This document shows positions 9,633-18,676 of a DNA stretch of 64,000 nucleotides, one piece after another. Both the position numbers and the translations under genes were made by a program. The stretch covers positions 124,001-188,000 of the forward strand of contig NZ_JACHIF010000006.1 in assembly GCF_014203045.1 (NCBI RefSeq). The letters run 5' to 3'. The stretch's first letter is position 1. Each line of letters starts with the position of its first letter. Below the pieces are notes generated by a model that saw nothing but the letters and a program-made list of their open reading frames with translations, did not search any database and was not told where the DNA came from. The DNA is from Prosthecobacter dejongeii. GTDB taxonomy: Bacteria > Verrucomicrobiota > Verrucomicrobiia > Verrucomicrobiales > Verrucomicrobiaceae.

Positions 9633-11795
9633 CTACGCCCCGTGTTTTTTGATCACCTGGATGAACTCGGGCAGGTAGGTGTGGGCTTTCTTATCACCGA
9701 CGCCGCGGATCTTTAATCCGGCCTCCACGGACGTGGGTTTCAGGCGGGTGAGGAACTCCAGGGTCTGGTTGCTGAAGATGAGGTAGGCGGGCACGCCCTC
9801 GGCCATGGCCAGGACGTTGCGGTGGCGTTTCAGCTTTTCAAAAAGCGCGTCGTCAAAACCCAACTCGCGGGTGGAGATCTCCGCTGGCGTGAGTTTCGCC
9901 CCAGGTTTCAGCGGTTGCTCCACCTTGGGTTCCGTGTTCGGCCACATCATGCGCACATTGGCGCCTTTTTTCATCACGTCCGCACCTTTTGCGGTGAGGG
10001 TGACCAGGGGGTATTCTCCCGTGGTGGTTTCGATGAGGCCCTGCTTTTCCATTTCGGCAAACAGCGGGTGCAGTGCATTGGACCCCACAGCCTTCAGCAG
10101 GCCGTAGGTGGTCAGTTGATCCAGACCCGCATCCACGATTTCCTTCGACTTGCTGCCCACCAGCATCTGGATGATGCGGCCTTTGCCATAGCGGCCTTCC
10201 CAAGTGCCGTCCGTTAGGCGGGTGGACATGCGGGCGATGCCGCTGAGGGCCTGGCGTAGCATCATCACCTCAGCCGCGTTGCCATCGCGGGGCACCTGCA
10301 CGCCGCTGCGGCGGCAGATGTCGCAGGTGCCGCAGGGCTGGCTTTCGGTCTCGCCAAAGTAGGCCAGGATTTGCTCCTGACGGCAGCGCTGCTCATCGTA
10401 GCAGAGATCCACCATGGACTTCAGTTTGGAGCGGTCTCGGCGTTCCTTTTCGCGCAGCGCGTCCACGTCGAATTTCAGGCTCCGCGTCATCACCTCCGGC
10501 TGTAGCAGGCGGGTGCCACGGATGCGTTTGCCTGGGATGTCGAAGCGTTCGATGTAGCCCGCACGGCCTAGGTGGCTGAGAGCCGAGCCAACGGCCATGC
10601 CGTTCTTCACGCCGGCGCGGTCCGTGATGTCGTCAATGCTCAGTTCGACTTCATGCTGTTGGTTAGACGCATTCAGCAGGGCTTGATAGACGCTTTGCAG
10701 GGTCTCCAGGCTGGGGTTGTTTCCCTCGATGAAAAAGTCCTGGGTTTTGGTATCGGCAAAGTTGAAAAAAAGCTCGCAGTGGGAGGGCTCGCCATCACGT
10801 CCCGCACGGCCTGCTTCCTGGTAATAGGCCTCCACACTGCCGGGAATGTCGTAGTGGACCACGAAGCGCACATCGGAGCGGTCAATGCCCATGCCAAAGG
10901 CATTCGTCGCCACGGCGATGTCGTGCTTTTTGGAGATGAACTTGTTCTGCCGATCCTCGCGCTCCTTGTCATCCAGACCGCCATGGTACTGGATGGCGCG
11001 GATGCCGAACTCTCGCAGGGCATCGCCCACTTCTTCCACCCGCTTGCGTGTGGAGCAGTAAATGATGCCCGTCTTGTAGTCCTGGATGATCTTTTTCAGC
11101 CGGGTGTATTTGTCATCGCCCTTTTTGGTGTGGGTGACGTTGAGGCTGAGATTAGGCCGCTCAAAACCCCGGATGGTGATGAAGGGATCTCGCAGGTCCA
11201 GCACGCGGCGAATGTCCTCGCGCACCTCCGGAGTGGCAGTCGCGGTGAGGGCCACCACCTGCGGGCGGCCCAGGGCCTCCAGCGCTTCGCCTAACCGAAA
11301 GTAATCTGGCCGGAAATCATGCCCCCACTGTGAGAGACAGTGCGCCTCATCCACGGCAAAAAGGGCGATCTCCACCTGCCGCATGGTATTCAGAAACATC
11401 CGGCTGCGGAAGCGCTCCGGTGCCACATAGACCAAGCGATATTCCCCCCGACGAAGGGCGGCGATGCGCACTTGCTGCTCGCTCGGGGAAAGGGTGCTGT
11501 TGATGACGGTGGCAGGAATGCCACGCCGCTCCAGGGCATCCACCTGATCCTTCATCAGAGCGATGAGTGGGCTGACCACGATGGTGACGCCCTCCATGAC
11601 CATGGCGGGGAGTTGATAGCAGAGGGACTTACCGCCGCCCGTGGGCATGATGACCATCGTGTCCCGCCCGCTGAGGATGTTCGCCATCACCGTTTCCTGG
11701 CCGTCGAGGAACTCACGAAAGCCAAAATACTTCCGCAAAGCCTCGCGGGCATCGTGAATGGGGGTGGATGTGGCGATGGAGTCGGTTTCGGTCAC
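9633..11795 (-). CDS. recQ: ATP-dependent DNA helicase RecQ
   Basis: This is a 3'-5' superfamily 2 helicase of 720 residues from GTG 11795, or 727 from TTG 11816. The GTG is preferred because AAGGGAG lies 10 bases upstream; there is no nearby ATG. Walker A is MPTGGGKS near residue 50, the DEAH box is [18 protein letters not shown] near 148, and motif VI is [10 protein letters not shown]. The RecQ-specific zinc site follows (Cys pairs in CYDEQRC and CGTCDIC). After that come a winged-helix RQC domain and a C-terminal HRDC domain in about the last 80 residues. It acts in recombination and fork repair. It is divergent from the small metal-binding gene at 11951. Confidence 0.95.
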   Translation of the reverse strand: MTETDSIATSTPIHDAREALRKYFGFREFLDGQETVMANILSGRDTMVIMPTGGGKSLCYQLPAMVMEGVTIVVSPLIALMKDQVDALERRGIPATVINSTLSPSEQQVRIAALRRGEYRLVYVAPERFRSRMFLNTMRQVEIALFAVDEAHCLSQWGHDFRPDYFRLGEALEALGRPQVVALTATATPEVREDIRRVLDLRDPFITIRGFERPNLSLNVTHTKKGDDKYTRLKKIIQDYKTGIIYCSTRKRVEEVGDALREFGIRAIQYHGGLDDKEREDRQNKFISKKHDIAVATNAFGMGIDRSDVRFVVHYDIPGSVEAYYQEAGRAGRDGEPSHCELFFNFADTKTQDFFIEGNNPSLETLQSVYQALLNASNQQHEVELSIDDITDRAGVKNGMAVGSALSHLGRAGYIERFDIPGKRIRGTRLLQPEVMTRSLKFDVDALREKERRDRSKLKSMVDLCYDEQRCRQEQILAYFGETESQPCGTCDICRRSGVQVPRDGNAAEVMMLRQALSGIARMSTRLTDGTWEGRYGKGRIIQMLVGSKSKEIVDAGLDQLTTYGLLKAVGSNALHPLFAEMEKQGLIETTTGEYPLVTLTAKGADVMKKGANVRMMWPNTEPKVEQPLKPGAKLTPAEISTRELGFDDALFEKLKRHRNVLAMAEGVPAYLIFSNQTLEFLTRLKPTSVEAGLKIRGVGDKKAHTYLPEFIQVIKKHGA

Positions 11796-11950
11796 TGGGC
11801 AGTTACTCCCTTGCAAGGGACGGCGGCTTTGTCCATCGGATCGCGTAAATTTAACGACGAGAAGTCGCCTGCGCCTACGTACAGTATGTGTGTCACTGGG
11901 TCGCTTTTGGTCCGGTGTACCATTGGTTCAATCAACTAGCGCTCCATCTC

Positions 11951-12163
11951 ATGAAAACTCTGTTCTCCGTCCTCGCCCTCAGTGCGATCGCCAGCTTTGC
12001 CGCTGCGGCCCCAGTCAATATCGAATGCCCGGTGAAAGAAGGCAAGCCTGTGAAGGCCACCCTCACCACCACCCACAAGGGCAAGGAAATCGGCTTTTGC
12101 TGCAAAGGCTGCAAAGAAAAATTCGAGGCCGATCCAGCCAAATACGAAAAGGCCATCAAGTAA
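11951..12163 (+). CDS. Small exported YHS/TRASH-like metal-binding protein
   Basis: This 70-residue protein has a signal peptide (cleavage near AAAA-PVN, about residue 20). A compact metal-site motif follows: Cys26 in NIECPV and Cys50-Cys51-Cys54 in GFCCKGCKEKF, ending DPAKYEKAI. The pattern CCxxCxxxFxxDPxKY is that of YHS/TRASH-like domains, which bind copper or similar ions. ATG at 11951 is chosen over the longer frame from 11888 because it opens directly into the signal peptide. A strong terminator follows, so it is probably monocistronic. A role in periplasmic metal handling is inferred. Confidence 0.75.
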   Translation: MKTLFSVLALSAIASFAAAAPVNIECPVKEGKPVKATLTTTHKGKEIGFCCKGCKEKFEADPAKYEKAIK

Positions 12164-12188
12164 GCCTGACCCCTCAGGTTTTCCCCAA

Positions 12189-12220
12189 GCGGTGTCTGGA
12201 AACAGGCACCGCTTTTTTGT
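12189..12220 (+). terminator. Intrinsic terminator after the YHS-like gene
   Basis: A 12-bp stem with one G-U pair (AAGCGGTGTCTG/CAGGCACCGCTT, GAAA loop) is followed by a T-run, 25 bases after the stop codon. Confidence 0.85.
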
Positions 12221-12265
12221 GGGCTCGACACTTAACCTTTTTTTGCCCACCTTGGCTGCCTGCTT

Positions 12266-13462
12266 ATGAAATTGCTGCCTTCGTTGCTTTGCCTTCTTCT
12301 GTCTCTTTCGCTGGTCGCGCCTGCGGAGACTCCTGTGAAATCGGCCCCCATCCAGGCCGCGTTGCAGCCTTTCATGGATCAATCGCAGCTCTCTGGAGCC
12401 GTGACGCTGGTGGCGCAGGAGGGGAAGATCCTCAGCTTTGAGGCCACCGGTTTGCAGGACCTGGAAAGCCGCACGCCGATGGCGAAAGACAGCCTGTTTT
12501 GGATCGCCTCCATGACGAAGCCGATCACCGCCATGGCCGTGATGATGCTGCAGGAAGAGGGGAAGCTGAACATCGAAGATCCTGTGGCGAAGTATCTGCC
12601 TGAGTTCAAAGGACAGATGCTGCTGAAGGAAAAGACCGAATCACAATCTGTGCTGGTGAAGCCTGTGCGGCCCATCACGATCAAAGACCTGCTCACCCAC
12701 ACCAGTGGTCTGGTGGGCAACTCGCCTTTGGACAAGGATGCCATTGATGTGCTGAGCCTGAAGGAGGCCGTGATCACCTACGCGCTGAGCCCACTGCAAT
12801 TCGAGCCCGGCAGCAAATGGTCCTACTGCAATCCTGGCATCAATACCCTAGGCCGCGTCATCGAAGTGGTGAGTGGAGACGAGTACGCGAAGTTTTTGGA
12901 CAAGCGTTTGTTCAAACCTCTGGGCATGAAAAGCACCACCTTTTGGCCCAAGGAAAAAGACATGGCTAAACTGGCCACCTCTTACAAACCCACCGCCGAT
13001 GGCAAAGGCCTGGAAGTGGCGACGATCAAGTACCTGACTCCGCCTTTCTCCAATCACAAACGCACGCCTTTGGCCGCTGGCGGTTTGTTTTCTACGGCTG
13101 AGGATCTGTATCAGCTCTATTCCATGTTGCTGAATGGCGGCGAGTCTAACGGCAAGCGTTACCTTTCTGATGCGACGCTGAAACTCATGACGCAAAACCA
13201 CACGGGCGATCTCAAAGCTGGTTTTACCGATGGCATGGGCATGGGCCTTGGTTTCCAGGTGGTGGTCAAGCCCATGGACGTAACGGCGATGCTCAGCCCC
13301 GGCACTTACGGCCATGGCGGCGCCCATGGCACCCAGGGCTGGATCGACCCCGTGAAAAAGACCGTTCACATCCTTCTCATCCAACGCGCAGGCCTCGCCA
13401 ATGGCGATGCCTCCCCCATGCGCAAAGCCTTTCAAGAAGCAGCGACCGGGCTGCTCAAGTGA
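12266..13462 (+). CDS. Exported serine hydrolase, beta-lactamase (class C/PBP) family
   Basis: This 398-residue protein has an N-terminal signal peptide (about 1-20). It carries the three active-site motifs of the class C beta-lactamase/transpeptidase fold: SMTK at 82-85 (nucleophile Ser82), YCN near 187 and an HGGAHG triad near 349. Family members include D-aminopeptidases, esterases and penicillin-binding-like enzymes. The family is too broad to name a substrate, and beta-lactam resistance should not be assumed. The length is typical. It is bounded upstream by a terminator and downstream by a REP pair. Confidence 0.85.
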   Translation: MKLLPSLLCLLLSLSLVAPAETPVKSAPIQAALQPFMDQSQLSGAVTLVAQEGKILSFEATGLQDLESRTPMAKDSLFWIASMTKPITAMAVMMLQEEGKLNIEDPVAKYLPEFKGQMLLKEKTESQSVLVKPVRPITIKDLLTHTSGLVGNSPLDKDAIDVLSLKEAVITYALSPLQFEPGSKWSYCNPGINTLGRVIEVVSGDEYAKFLDKRLFKPLGMKSTTFWPKEKDMAKLATSYKPTADGKGLEVATIKYLTPPFSNHKRTPLAAGGLFSTAEDLYQLYSMLLNGGESNGKRYLSDATLKLMTQNHTGDLKAGFTDGMGMGLGFQVVVKPMDVTAMLSPGTYGHGGAHGTQGWIDPVKKTVHILLIQRAGLANGDASPMRKAFQEAATGLLK

Positions 13463-13477
13463 GACTTTAGATTCCGT

Positions 13478-13539
13478 GCATTGTAGTCCCGGCTTCAGCC
13501 GGAATCTGGATGAACCGGCTAAAGCCGGGACTACAGTGC
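13478..13539. repeat. REP pair (BIME-like), left of RAYT
   Basis: Two inverted REP units face each other. Each has a GTAGTC foot next to a small palindrome, CCGGCTTCAGCCGG and CCGGCTAAAGCCGG. Together they can fold into a long hairpin. Nearly the same unit occurs at 14242-14305 and 14448-14509. GTAG next to a hairpin is the signature recognised by RAYT enzymes. Confidence 0.85.
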
Positions 13540-13593
13540 GAAGAGACTGCATCGCGCATCTGTTTTAAATCTTAGCCCACGAGGAAATCCGTC

Positions 13594-14196
13594 TTGTACG
13601 CTTGGCGTAAGTGGAATCTAGAAATGCGTGAGCAGGTCCTAGCTCATCGTCAGTTGCATCGACGGCCTTGGCATGGTCCTCCCCATTATGAAGGGCAGCA
13701 GACAGATCAATATCTTATCACCGGAGCCTGTTATGAACATGCCTGCATTTTAGGTTATTCCCAGCAACGCCTGGACGATTTTGTCGCGCTCTTGCATGAG
13801 GCCTTTTTAGACCAACAAGCGGTGATCCATGCGTGGTGTCTATTACCCAACCATTATCATGTGCTCGCGACTGTAGTGGACTTGCGCGAGATCATGTCTC
13901 GCTTGGGGCGGTTGCATGGGCGCACTTCACGAGGGTGGAATCTGGAGGAGAATATGCTGGGGCGACAGTGCTGGCATCGGGCCACGGATCGCTCGATGAG
14001 GAGTGAGAGTCATGTTTGGGCGACTTTGAACTACATCCATCACAATCCCGTGAAGCATGGATACGCCACTCAGTGGTCGGAATGGCCCTGGTCCAGTGCT
14101 CACGACTATCTTCAAGCGGTCGGCAGAGAAGAAGCTCAGCGGCTTTGGCGCACTTATCCTTTGGGAGAGTACGGCAAAGGCTGGGATGAAATCTAG
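13594..14196 (+). CDS. REP-associated tyrosine transposase (RAYT)
   Basis: This 200-residue Y1_Tnp (IS200-like HUH) protein has its metal-binding motif HYH at 87-89 in CLLPNHYHVL. The expected downstream block LNYIHHNPVKHG and the C-terminal W..SSAHDY are present. RAYTs are domesticated transposases that nick at REP sequences. I chose TTG 13594 because GAGGAA lies 7 bases upstream and the N-terminal WRKW...W(H/S).PPH block belongs to the family; ATG 13624 would cut it. REP pairs lie on both sides. The 3' end of the gene is repeated downstream at 14383 as part of a tandem duplication. Confidence 0.88.
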   Translation: MYAWRKWNLEMREQVLAHRQLHRRPWHGPPHYEGQQTDQYLITGACYEHACILGYSQQRLDDFVALLHEAFLDQQAVIHAWCLLPNHYHVLATVVDLREIMSRLGRLHGRTSRGWNLEENMLGRQCWHRATDRSMRSESHVWATLNYIHHNPVKHGYATQWSEWPWSSAHDYLQAVGREEAQRLWRTYPLGEYGKGWDEI

Positions 14197-14241
14197 GTTC
14201 TAAACATTCCTCCGATGTAGATCCGCGCCTGCGGCTTCCGT

Positions 14242-14305
14242 GCATTGTAGTCCCGGCTTCAGCCGGAATTCTGGGATGAACCGGCTAAAGCCGGGACTAC
14301 AATGC
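14242..14305. repeat. REP pair, duplication copy 1
   Basis: Inverted REP pair with perfect outer arms (GCATTGTAGTCCCGGCT / mirror image). The spacer is 2 bases longer than in the other copies. Confidence 0.85.
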
Positions 14306-14447
14306 GAAGAAGATGTGCGAAGCCGAAGACTGCTATCCGCGAGTCACTTTTTTAAAATCACGGGTCGACGGCTAGGACCTATAAAGGCTGGGATGAAATC
14401 TAGGTTCTGAACATTTCTCCGAGGTAGATCCGCGCCTGCGGTTCCGT

Positions 14448-14509
14448 GCATTATAGTCCCGGCTTCAGCCGGAATCTGGATGAACCGGCTAAAGCCGGGA
14501 CTACAATGC
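14448..14509. repeat. REP pair, duplication copy 2
   Basis: Same unit as at 13478 and 14242, with one substitution in the left arm (TTATAGTC in place of TTGTAGTC), which spoils the GTAG foot on that side. Confidence 0.85.
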
Positions 14510-14536
14510 GAAGAAGATGTGCGAAGGCGAAGGCCG

Positions 14537-15397
14537 CTATCCGCGAGTCACTTTTTTAAACTCGCGTGTAAGGGTGGTGAGTGAATCTTCCACGCCCATG
14601 CGCTCCAGGCTGCTAGCACCCACGAAGCCATCAGCCGTGGTTTTGCTGAGGATTAATTCAACGTCCTTGGGCGTATTGATCGGCCCGCCATGGGTGAGGG
14701 TGAAGACGTTCGGGTTCACGCTCTTCGCGGCATCAATGATGTCTTGAGTCACCTTGACGGTGTGGTCCCAGCTCACCACGGCATTGGTCACGCCGATGCT
14801 GCCACCCACGGTGGTGCCCACGTGGGCGATGATGGCATCGGCTCCGTTCTTGGCCATCTCGATGGCTTCTTCCGGGGTGGCCACATAGACGATGCTGAAG
14901 AGATCCATGCGCGTGGCCAGACCCACCATTTCAAATTCTTTCTGCACGCTCATCCCGGTCTCTTCCAGCACTCCGCGGAAGTGACCATCCACAATGGTGT
15001 GGGTGGGGAAGTTATTGACGCCGGAAAAGCCCATTTCCTTCACGCGGCCTAACCAATGCCACATGCGGCGTCGTGGGTCTGTGGCATGCACACCGCAGAT
15101 GACCGGGATCTCTTTGACCACGGGCAGCACTTCGTATTCGCCGATTTCCATGGCGATGGCATTGGCATCTCCATAAGCCATGAGCCCGCAGGTGCTGCCG
15201 TGGCCCATCATGCGGAAGCGGCCGCTGTTGTAGATGATGATGAGGTCGGCACCGCCTTTTTCGATGAACTTGGCGCTGATGCCTGTACCAGCACCGGCAG
15301 CGATGATGGGCTCACCTTTAGCCAGCGTCGCCTTGAGACGATCCACGACTTCCTGCTTGGTGTAGGGATTTCCGGTTCCGGTCCAGGGATTAGGCAT
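14537..15397 (-). CDS. PF09370 TIM-barrel enzyme (phosphoenolpyruvate hydrolase-like)
   Basis: This 286-residue cytoplasmic protein is a TIM barrel of the PEP-hydrolase-like/TIM-barrel signal-transduction family. Recognisable blocks are GEPIIAAGAGTGISAKF, GGADLIIIYNSGRFRM near residue 55, PVICGVHATDP near 105, GFSGVNNFPT, GADAIIAHVGTTVGGSIG near 200 and TLTHGGPI. ATG 15397 is preferred: the longer frame to 15676 would overlap the divergent AraC gene. The biochemical role is poorly known. The family is often fused to, or encoded beside, a UPF0261/Tm-1-like ATP-binding protein, which is absent here. The gene end sits in the tandem duplication. Confidence 0.8.
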   Translation of the reverse strand: MPNPWTGTGNPYTKQEVVDRLKATLAKGEPIIAAGAGTGISAKFIEKGGADLIIIYNSGRFRMMGHGSTCGLMAYGDANAIAMEIGEYEVLPVVKEIPVICGVHATDPRRRMWHWLGRVKEMGFSGVNNFPTHTIVDGHFRGVLEETGMSVQKEFEMVGLATRMDLFSIVYVATPEEAIEMAKNGADAIIAHVGTTVGGSIGVTNAVVSWDHTVKVTQDIIDAAKSVNPNVFTLTHGGPINTPKDVELILSKTTADGFVGASSLERMGVEDSLTTLTREFKKVTRG

Positions 15398-15509
15398 AAA
15401 GAGAAAGTTGGCGGTTGTTTGTGATAGGTGGCTGTGGGTTGCCGTTGTTTGATAACGCCAGCAAACGTGCGAAGCACCTGCAAGCGTACACAACTGCAAA
15501 CCTTCCTCA

Positions 15510-16397
15510 ATGCACGCAGCTTCTTCCATCCTCGAACTATCCGAAACGCACACCCACGGGGCCGATACGGAATTTCGCGTGGTGCGGGCCACGGAGGCAG
15601 ACAACCGCGCCTGGCTGCGCGGGGCCCCGGTTTGCGGCACGCTGAAGACGCATCGCATTGCCCATGCGGGAGTCATGACGGCCCGGGCTCCCTACCGCAT
15701 CGTGCGCATGCATCAGGGCGGGCTGTATTTCCTGGCCTGTGTGGCAGGGGAGGGGCGTGTGCTGGTGGATGGCCGCTGGCAGAAATGCAGTGCCGGCATG
15801 GCTGTGGCGCTGCCGCCCTTCATGGTGAACGCCTTTGAGGCCGTGAAGGGCAAAGACTGGCGCTGCTGCTGGGTGCGGTATGAGCAGCAGCCTGAGCAAA
15901 AACCCATCCTCAGCAGCAGCTCTCCGCAGATGGCCGCCTTTCATGGCCAGGCCCTGTGGAGCGCCATCGAGGGTTTGATTGATGAAAGCGGTCACGATCC
16001 TAAACCTGCGGCCATGTTTCATTGGGTGGAGCTCATTCAAAGTTATGTCGAGCGCTTTGCCCAGCCCTGGCAGCAGGATGATCGCCTCTGGCGCGTGTGG
16101 GAACTGGTGGCGGCGGATGTCGGTCGTGACTGGACGCTGGATGAGCTCGCGCATCAAGCCCACGTCAGTGCTGAGCACCTGCGCCGTCTCTGCCGCCGCG
16201 CCCTGGGCCGCACGCCCATGCACCACGTCACCTGGCTGCGCATGCGCAAAGCCTGCGAGCTCCTTTCCACCACGAACCTGAAGGTGGAAACCGTGGCTCA
16301 CACCGTGGGTTACCAAAACCCCTTTGTTTTTAGCAACACCTTCAAAAAATGGATCGGCTGGCGGCCCAGCGAACATCGGTCCAAGATGGCGATGTGA
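15510..16397 (+). CDS. AraC-family transcriptional regulator
   Basis: This 295-residue protein has an N-terminal sensing region of about 180 residues and a C-terminal double helix-turn-helix AraC domain (about 195-290). The latter has the typical LDELAHQAHVSAEHLRRLCR and VETVAHTVGYQNPFVFSNTF...G..PSEHR blocks. It is divergent from the PF09370 gene across 112 bases, an arrangement typical of a regulator and its target, so control of that gene is likely. The ligand is unknown. Confidence 0.88.
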   Translation: MHAASSILELSETHTHGADTEFRVVRATEADNRAWLRGAPVCGTLKTHRIAHAGVMTARAPYRIVRMHQGGLYFLACVAGEGRVLVDGRWQKCSAGMAVALPPFMVNAFEAVKGKDWRCCWVRYEQQPEQKPILSSSSPQMAAFHGQALWSAIEGLIDESGHDPKPAAMFHWVELIQSYVERFAQPWQQDDRLWRVWELVAADVGRDWTLDELAHQAHVSAEHLRRLCRRALGRTPMHHVTWLRMRKACELLSTTNLKVETVAHTVGYQNPFVFSNTFKKWIGWRPSEHRSKMAM

Positions 16398-16835
16398 CTT
16401 CGCCTCCTGATTGACGCACTTTTCGTTAGGTTGTTAAAAAGGATGTAGCCCGTCTGTGCAGGTGAATTTCTGGGCAGTTCACACCTCGTTCGCTCTTCAA
16501 TATTGAGCTCTCAAAAACGCGTTCCCCCGCCCCGGAGGGGCGATGGAAAGTAGCCGGGGGTGAAGGTGCGCAGCACCGAGAACCCCCGGTTGACCGAATA
16601 ACAAACGATCCCGCAAACGAGGCGCCCTGGAGGGGCGCGAGAAATCCCCGTCCGCCCCCACCCTCCCGAACTCCCGAAATGCCCTCCCTCTCCCCGCAAG
16701 CGGGGAGAGGGAGGACATCTTTTCGCCATCGTTGGCTAAAGACTTCGAGAGCCTTGAAAATGAAGGTGCCCCATCCATCCTTCGCCATTCGGGGGTGCGA
16801 TCTTTAGGGCGGGTTACACCAGGATTTAATAGGCT
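16398..16835. other. Gene-free GC-rich repeat region
   Basis: I see no credible gene here. The minus-strand frames encode low-complexity, REP-derived chains. The stretch holds several GC-rich palindromic elements, including the 15-bp perfect hairpin at 16683-16714. It separates the AraC gene from the convergent CHASE2 gene. Confidence 0.6.
16683..16714. repeat. Perfect 15-bp palindrome with 2-base loop
   Basis: The stem CCTCCCTCTCCCCGC pairs perfectly with its complement around an AA loop. It resembles dispersed intergenic repeats of GC-rich bacteria. There is no T-run, so a REP-like element is more likely than a terminator. Confidence 0.7.
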
Positions 16836-18092
16836 TTAGGCGGCAGCCGGCGGCGCAGTTTCCTCAGTCACCACCGTTTCCTTTTTCCCGAGGAACCGCC
16901 CCAAGATCATCCCCACGGCGATCAAGGCGGTGGGCAGGGCAGGTGGGCACCATAGGAGGTTCGACTGAAAGCAAAGGTAACTCACCACCAGCGCCGCAAA
17001 GATGAGGCCCAGGCCCGCCCGGAAGGCGCGCACTCGCCGCACCCGCAGCACGATCCACAAGGCCGCAGCCCCCGCGATGCCCCAGGCAATCCACTGTTCC
17101 ATCTCGGTCAGCACCCGCAGCCGTGGCAGGGCCAGCAGGCGATTCAGTGCACGGGCATACAGCGTCGGCAGGGAAGCGGGCGCACCTGGGGCCTCGGCCT
17201 GGGTGGTGCCCACCACCAGGATGCGTGCCTTTTCCAGCGCCGCCTTGTCCTCTACCGGCAGCACATCCACCAGATTACCCGCCATCAGATGCAGCGCATT
17301 CACTGCCGGCACCGTGGTGTCCTCCGGCACGGTAAATTCGCCACTGATTTCCAGGGGCACGTATAAACCACCTTGCAGGTAAGCGCCCGCACCTGGGCCT
17401 AGGCGCAGACGATGCCCCCCCGAGTACGGACTGCGGCTGTGACGGGCCAGCGCCGCTGCCAGCACCGTGGGAATGAAACGATCCTGATCCCGCAGCGCAT
17501 ACGGCAGCCGCCATTCATCCTCCACACGGCTCGCGGAAAGCAGCCCCAACTCCGTGGAAGCACGCACGGAGGCATCCGGTGCGGTGATGAGGCTGGCCAG
17601 CCGGGGCGCGCGGCTGAGATCGCCCCCCACCTGCTGGAAGTGAGGCAGCAAAGAATCCAGATCACCCAAAAAAGCCGCGTCCGTCTTCGTCGCTTCTGCC
17701 ACCTGAGTCTCGATGCCCAAGATCACACTGGGAAAGGCCAGCAAGGCCTCCGCCACCGCCGGGGCAAAGTCCGGCGTCGGGTTCCCCCAATTCAGCGGCG
17801 TGGCGATCACCAGCACCTCGGGTTGGTAGGTCTGCAGTTGCTTCAGCAGCGTCTGCCAGTCCAGCGGTGGCGGTGGCCAGGTCGCATAGTCGGCCCGCTC
17901 TTGCTCGCGCATCTCCACCAGCACCACGTCACCCCCGCCTTCCGGTTTTTCAAAACGGCCCCGCGTATTGGAAACCAAAAAGTCCAGGAACAGCTCATCC
18001 ACCCGGTGAAACCGTCCCGCCTTCTGTTCACGGTCCAGGTACCCAGCGGTGGCCGCCAGGCAGAGGAGAGTCAAAACAACACGCACAAACAT
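16836..18092 (-). CDS. CHASE2-domain membrane protein without an effector domain
   Basis: This 418-residue protein has a first membrane segment at about 2-17 (MFVRVVLTLLCLAATAGYL). A CHASE2-like extracytoplasmic domain follows (about 20-320), with FLDFLVSNTRG, VVLVEMREQERADYATWPPP near 55-75 and a late LVDVLPVEDKA...ARILVVGTTQ block. Two or three closely spaced C-terminal membrane helices come next (about 335-400). CHASE2 usually precedes a kinase or cyclase, but this one ends in a short cytoplasmic tail. ATG 18092 is chosen over TTG 18131 because it opens directly into the first helix. Ligand and partner are unknown. Confidence 0.75.
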   Translation of the reverse strand: MFVRVVLTLLCLAATAGYLDREQKAGRFHRVDELFLDFLVSNTRGRFEKPEGGGDVVLVEMREQERADYATWPPPPLDWQTLLKQLQTYQPEVLVIATPLNWGNPTPDFAPAVAEALLAFPSVILGIETQVAEATKTDAAFLGDLDSLLPHFQQVGGDLSRAPRLASLITAPDASVRASTELGLLSASRVEDEWRLPYALRDQDRFIPTVLAAALARHSRSPYSGGHRLRLGPGAGAYLQGGLYVPLEISGEFTVPEDTTVPAVNALHLMAGNLVDVLPVEDKAALEKARILVVGTTQAEAPGAPASLPTLYARALNRLLALPRLRVLTEMEQWIAWGIAGAAALWIVLRVRRVRAFRAGLGLIFAALVVSYLCFQSNLLWCPPALPTALIAVGMILGRFLGKKETVVTEETAPPAAA

Positions 18093-18272
18093 GCCCCACT
18101 TTGGGCGAGCCCACTGATTCTGCCAGAACAATTCCCCACCGACCCCACTGCCCGCTGTCCCTACGGCACCTCTTCAGCGTCATCGCCGCCTCACGCCCGA
18201 GATTCGTCATTGCTCAAGAACCTCCGCTTGCACTCCCCGCAAACCCTGCCAGACTGCGTGTCCCATATTCAC

Positions 18273-18346
18273 TACCCCTTGGTGTAATGGTAACATAACA
18301 GATTCTGACTCTGTTGTTCAAGGTTCGAGTCCTTGAGGGGTAGCCA
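18273..18346 (+). tRNA. tRNA-Gln (anticodon CUG)
   Basis: A full cloverleaf can be drawn. The acceptor stem is TACCCCT/AGGGGTA, the anticodon stem ACAGA/TCTGT with loop TTCTGAC (anticodon CTG), and the T-arm CAAGG-TTCGAGT-CCTTG. The discriminator is G, followed by an encoded CCA. It reads CAG codons. A terminator follows 7 bases later. Confidence 0.93.
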
Positions 18347-18353
18347 CTCACAG

Positions 18354-18378
18354 AAGCCTCGCATTTGCGGGGCTTTTT
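18354..18378 (+). terminator. Terminator after tRNA-Gln
   Basis: The 9-bp stem AAGCCTCGC/GCGGGGCTT contains one G-U pair and an ATTT loop, and is followed by a T-run. Confidence 0.75.
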
Positions 18379-18639
18379 CGTGTCTGCGGGCAAGTCTTGT
18401 GGATGAACAAGTTTCCTCCAAGTTGCAGCACAAAGCCTCACTATCTGCTGACACCACGCACCGCGAAAGCGGTGGTGAGCAGTGACCCAGGCGGCAGCGG
18501 TGCTGGGACACAAGACCACCCGATGGTCGAGACGACCTTTGGCTTGGGGCAGGAGACCCTGGCGCCAATCAACGATGATGAGATCCTGCGGCGATTGGGG
18601 TAATTTGTCTGAACAGTATTTTCGGGTTTGATTTGGCAG
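18379..18639. other. Gene-poor stretch, no supported feature
   Basis: A 68-codon frame at 18397-18603 exists, but it has no ribosome site, no recognisable family and odd composition. I do not call it a gene. Confidence 0.5.
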
Positions 18640-18672
18640 TGTTCAAGTGAACTGTTTACTGAAACAGTTCAC
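18640..18672. promoter_or_regulatory. LexA-like operator with overlapping palindrome
   Basis: TGTTC-AAGT-GAACT (18640-18653) matches 9 of 10 fixed bases of the TGTTC-N4-GAACA motif that I recall being described for verrucomicrobial LexA. It overlaps a perfect 11-bp inverted repeat (GTGAACTGTTT/AAACAGTTCAC, 18647-18672). That repeat also contains CTG-N10-CAG, the spacing of the E. coli LexA box. It ends 4 bases before the ATG at 18677. SOS control is inferred from the motif and from the SRAP remnant downstream. Confidence 0.55.
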
Positions 18673-18676
18673 GCTC

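Larger units (their letters stand above)
14176..14560. repeat. Tandem duplication of about 205 bp spanning two gene ends and a REP pair
   Basis: The segment starting at 14176 recurs at 14383, offset 207 falling to 204 through small indels. It covers the last codons of the RAYT gene, its stop, spacer, a REP pair, and the last eight or so codons of the convergent PF09370 gene. Copies diverge by scattered substitutions. Copy 1 therefore contains a remnant of the downstream gene (14333-14360), and copy 2 a remnant of the RAYT end (14383-14400). There is no other gene in 14197-14536. Confidence 0.85.

Noticed and set aside
12266-13462. Antibiotic-resistance beta-lactamase
   Set aside because: The fold is shared by many esterases and peptidases; nothing here supports resistance.
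16426-16788. Minus-strand frames in the GC-rich intergenic repeat region
   Set aside because: They read through palindromic repeats and give low-complexity chains typical of mistaken annotation.
18397-18603. 68-codon plus-strand frame after tRNA-Gln
   Set aside because: No ribosome site, no family similarity and atypical composition.
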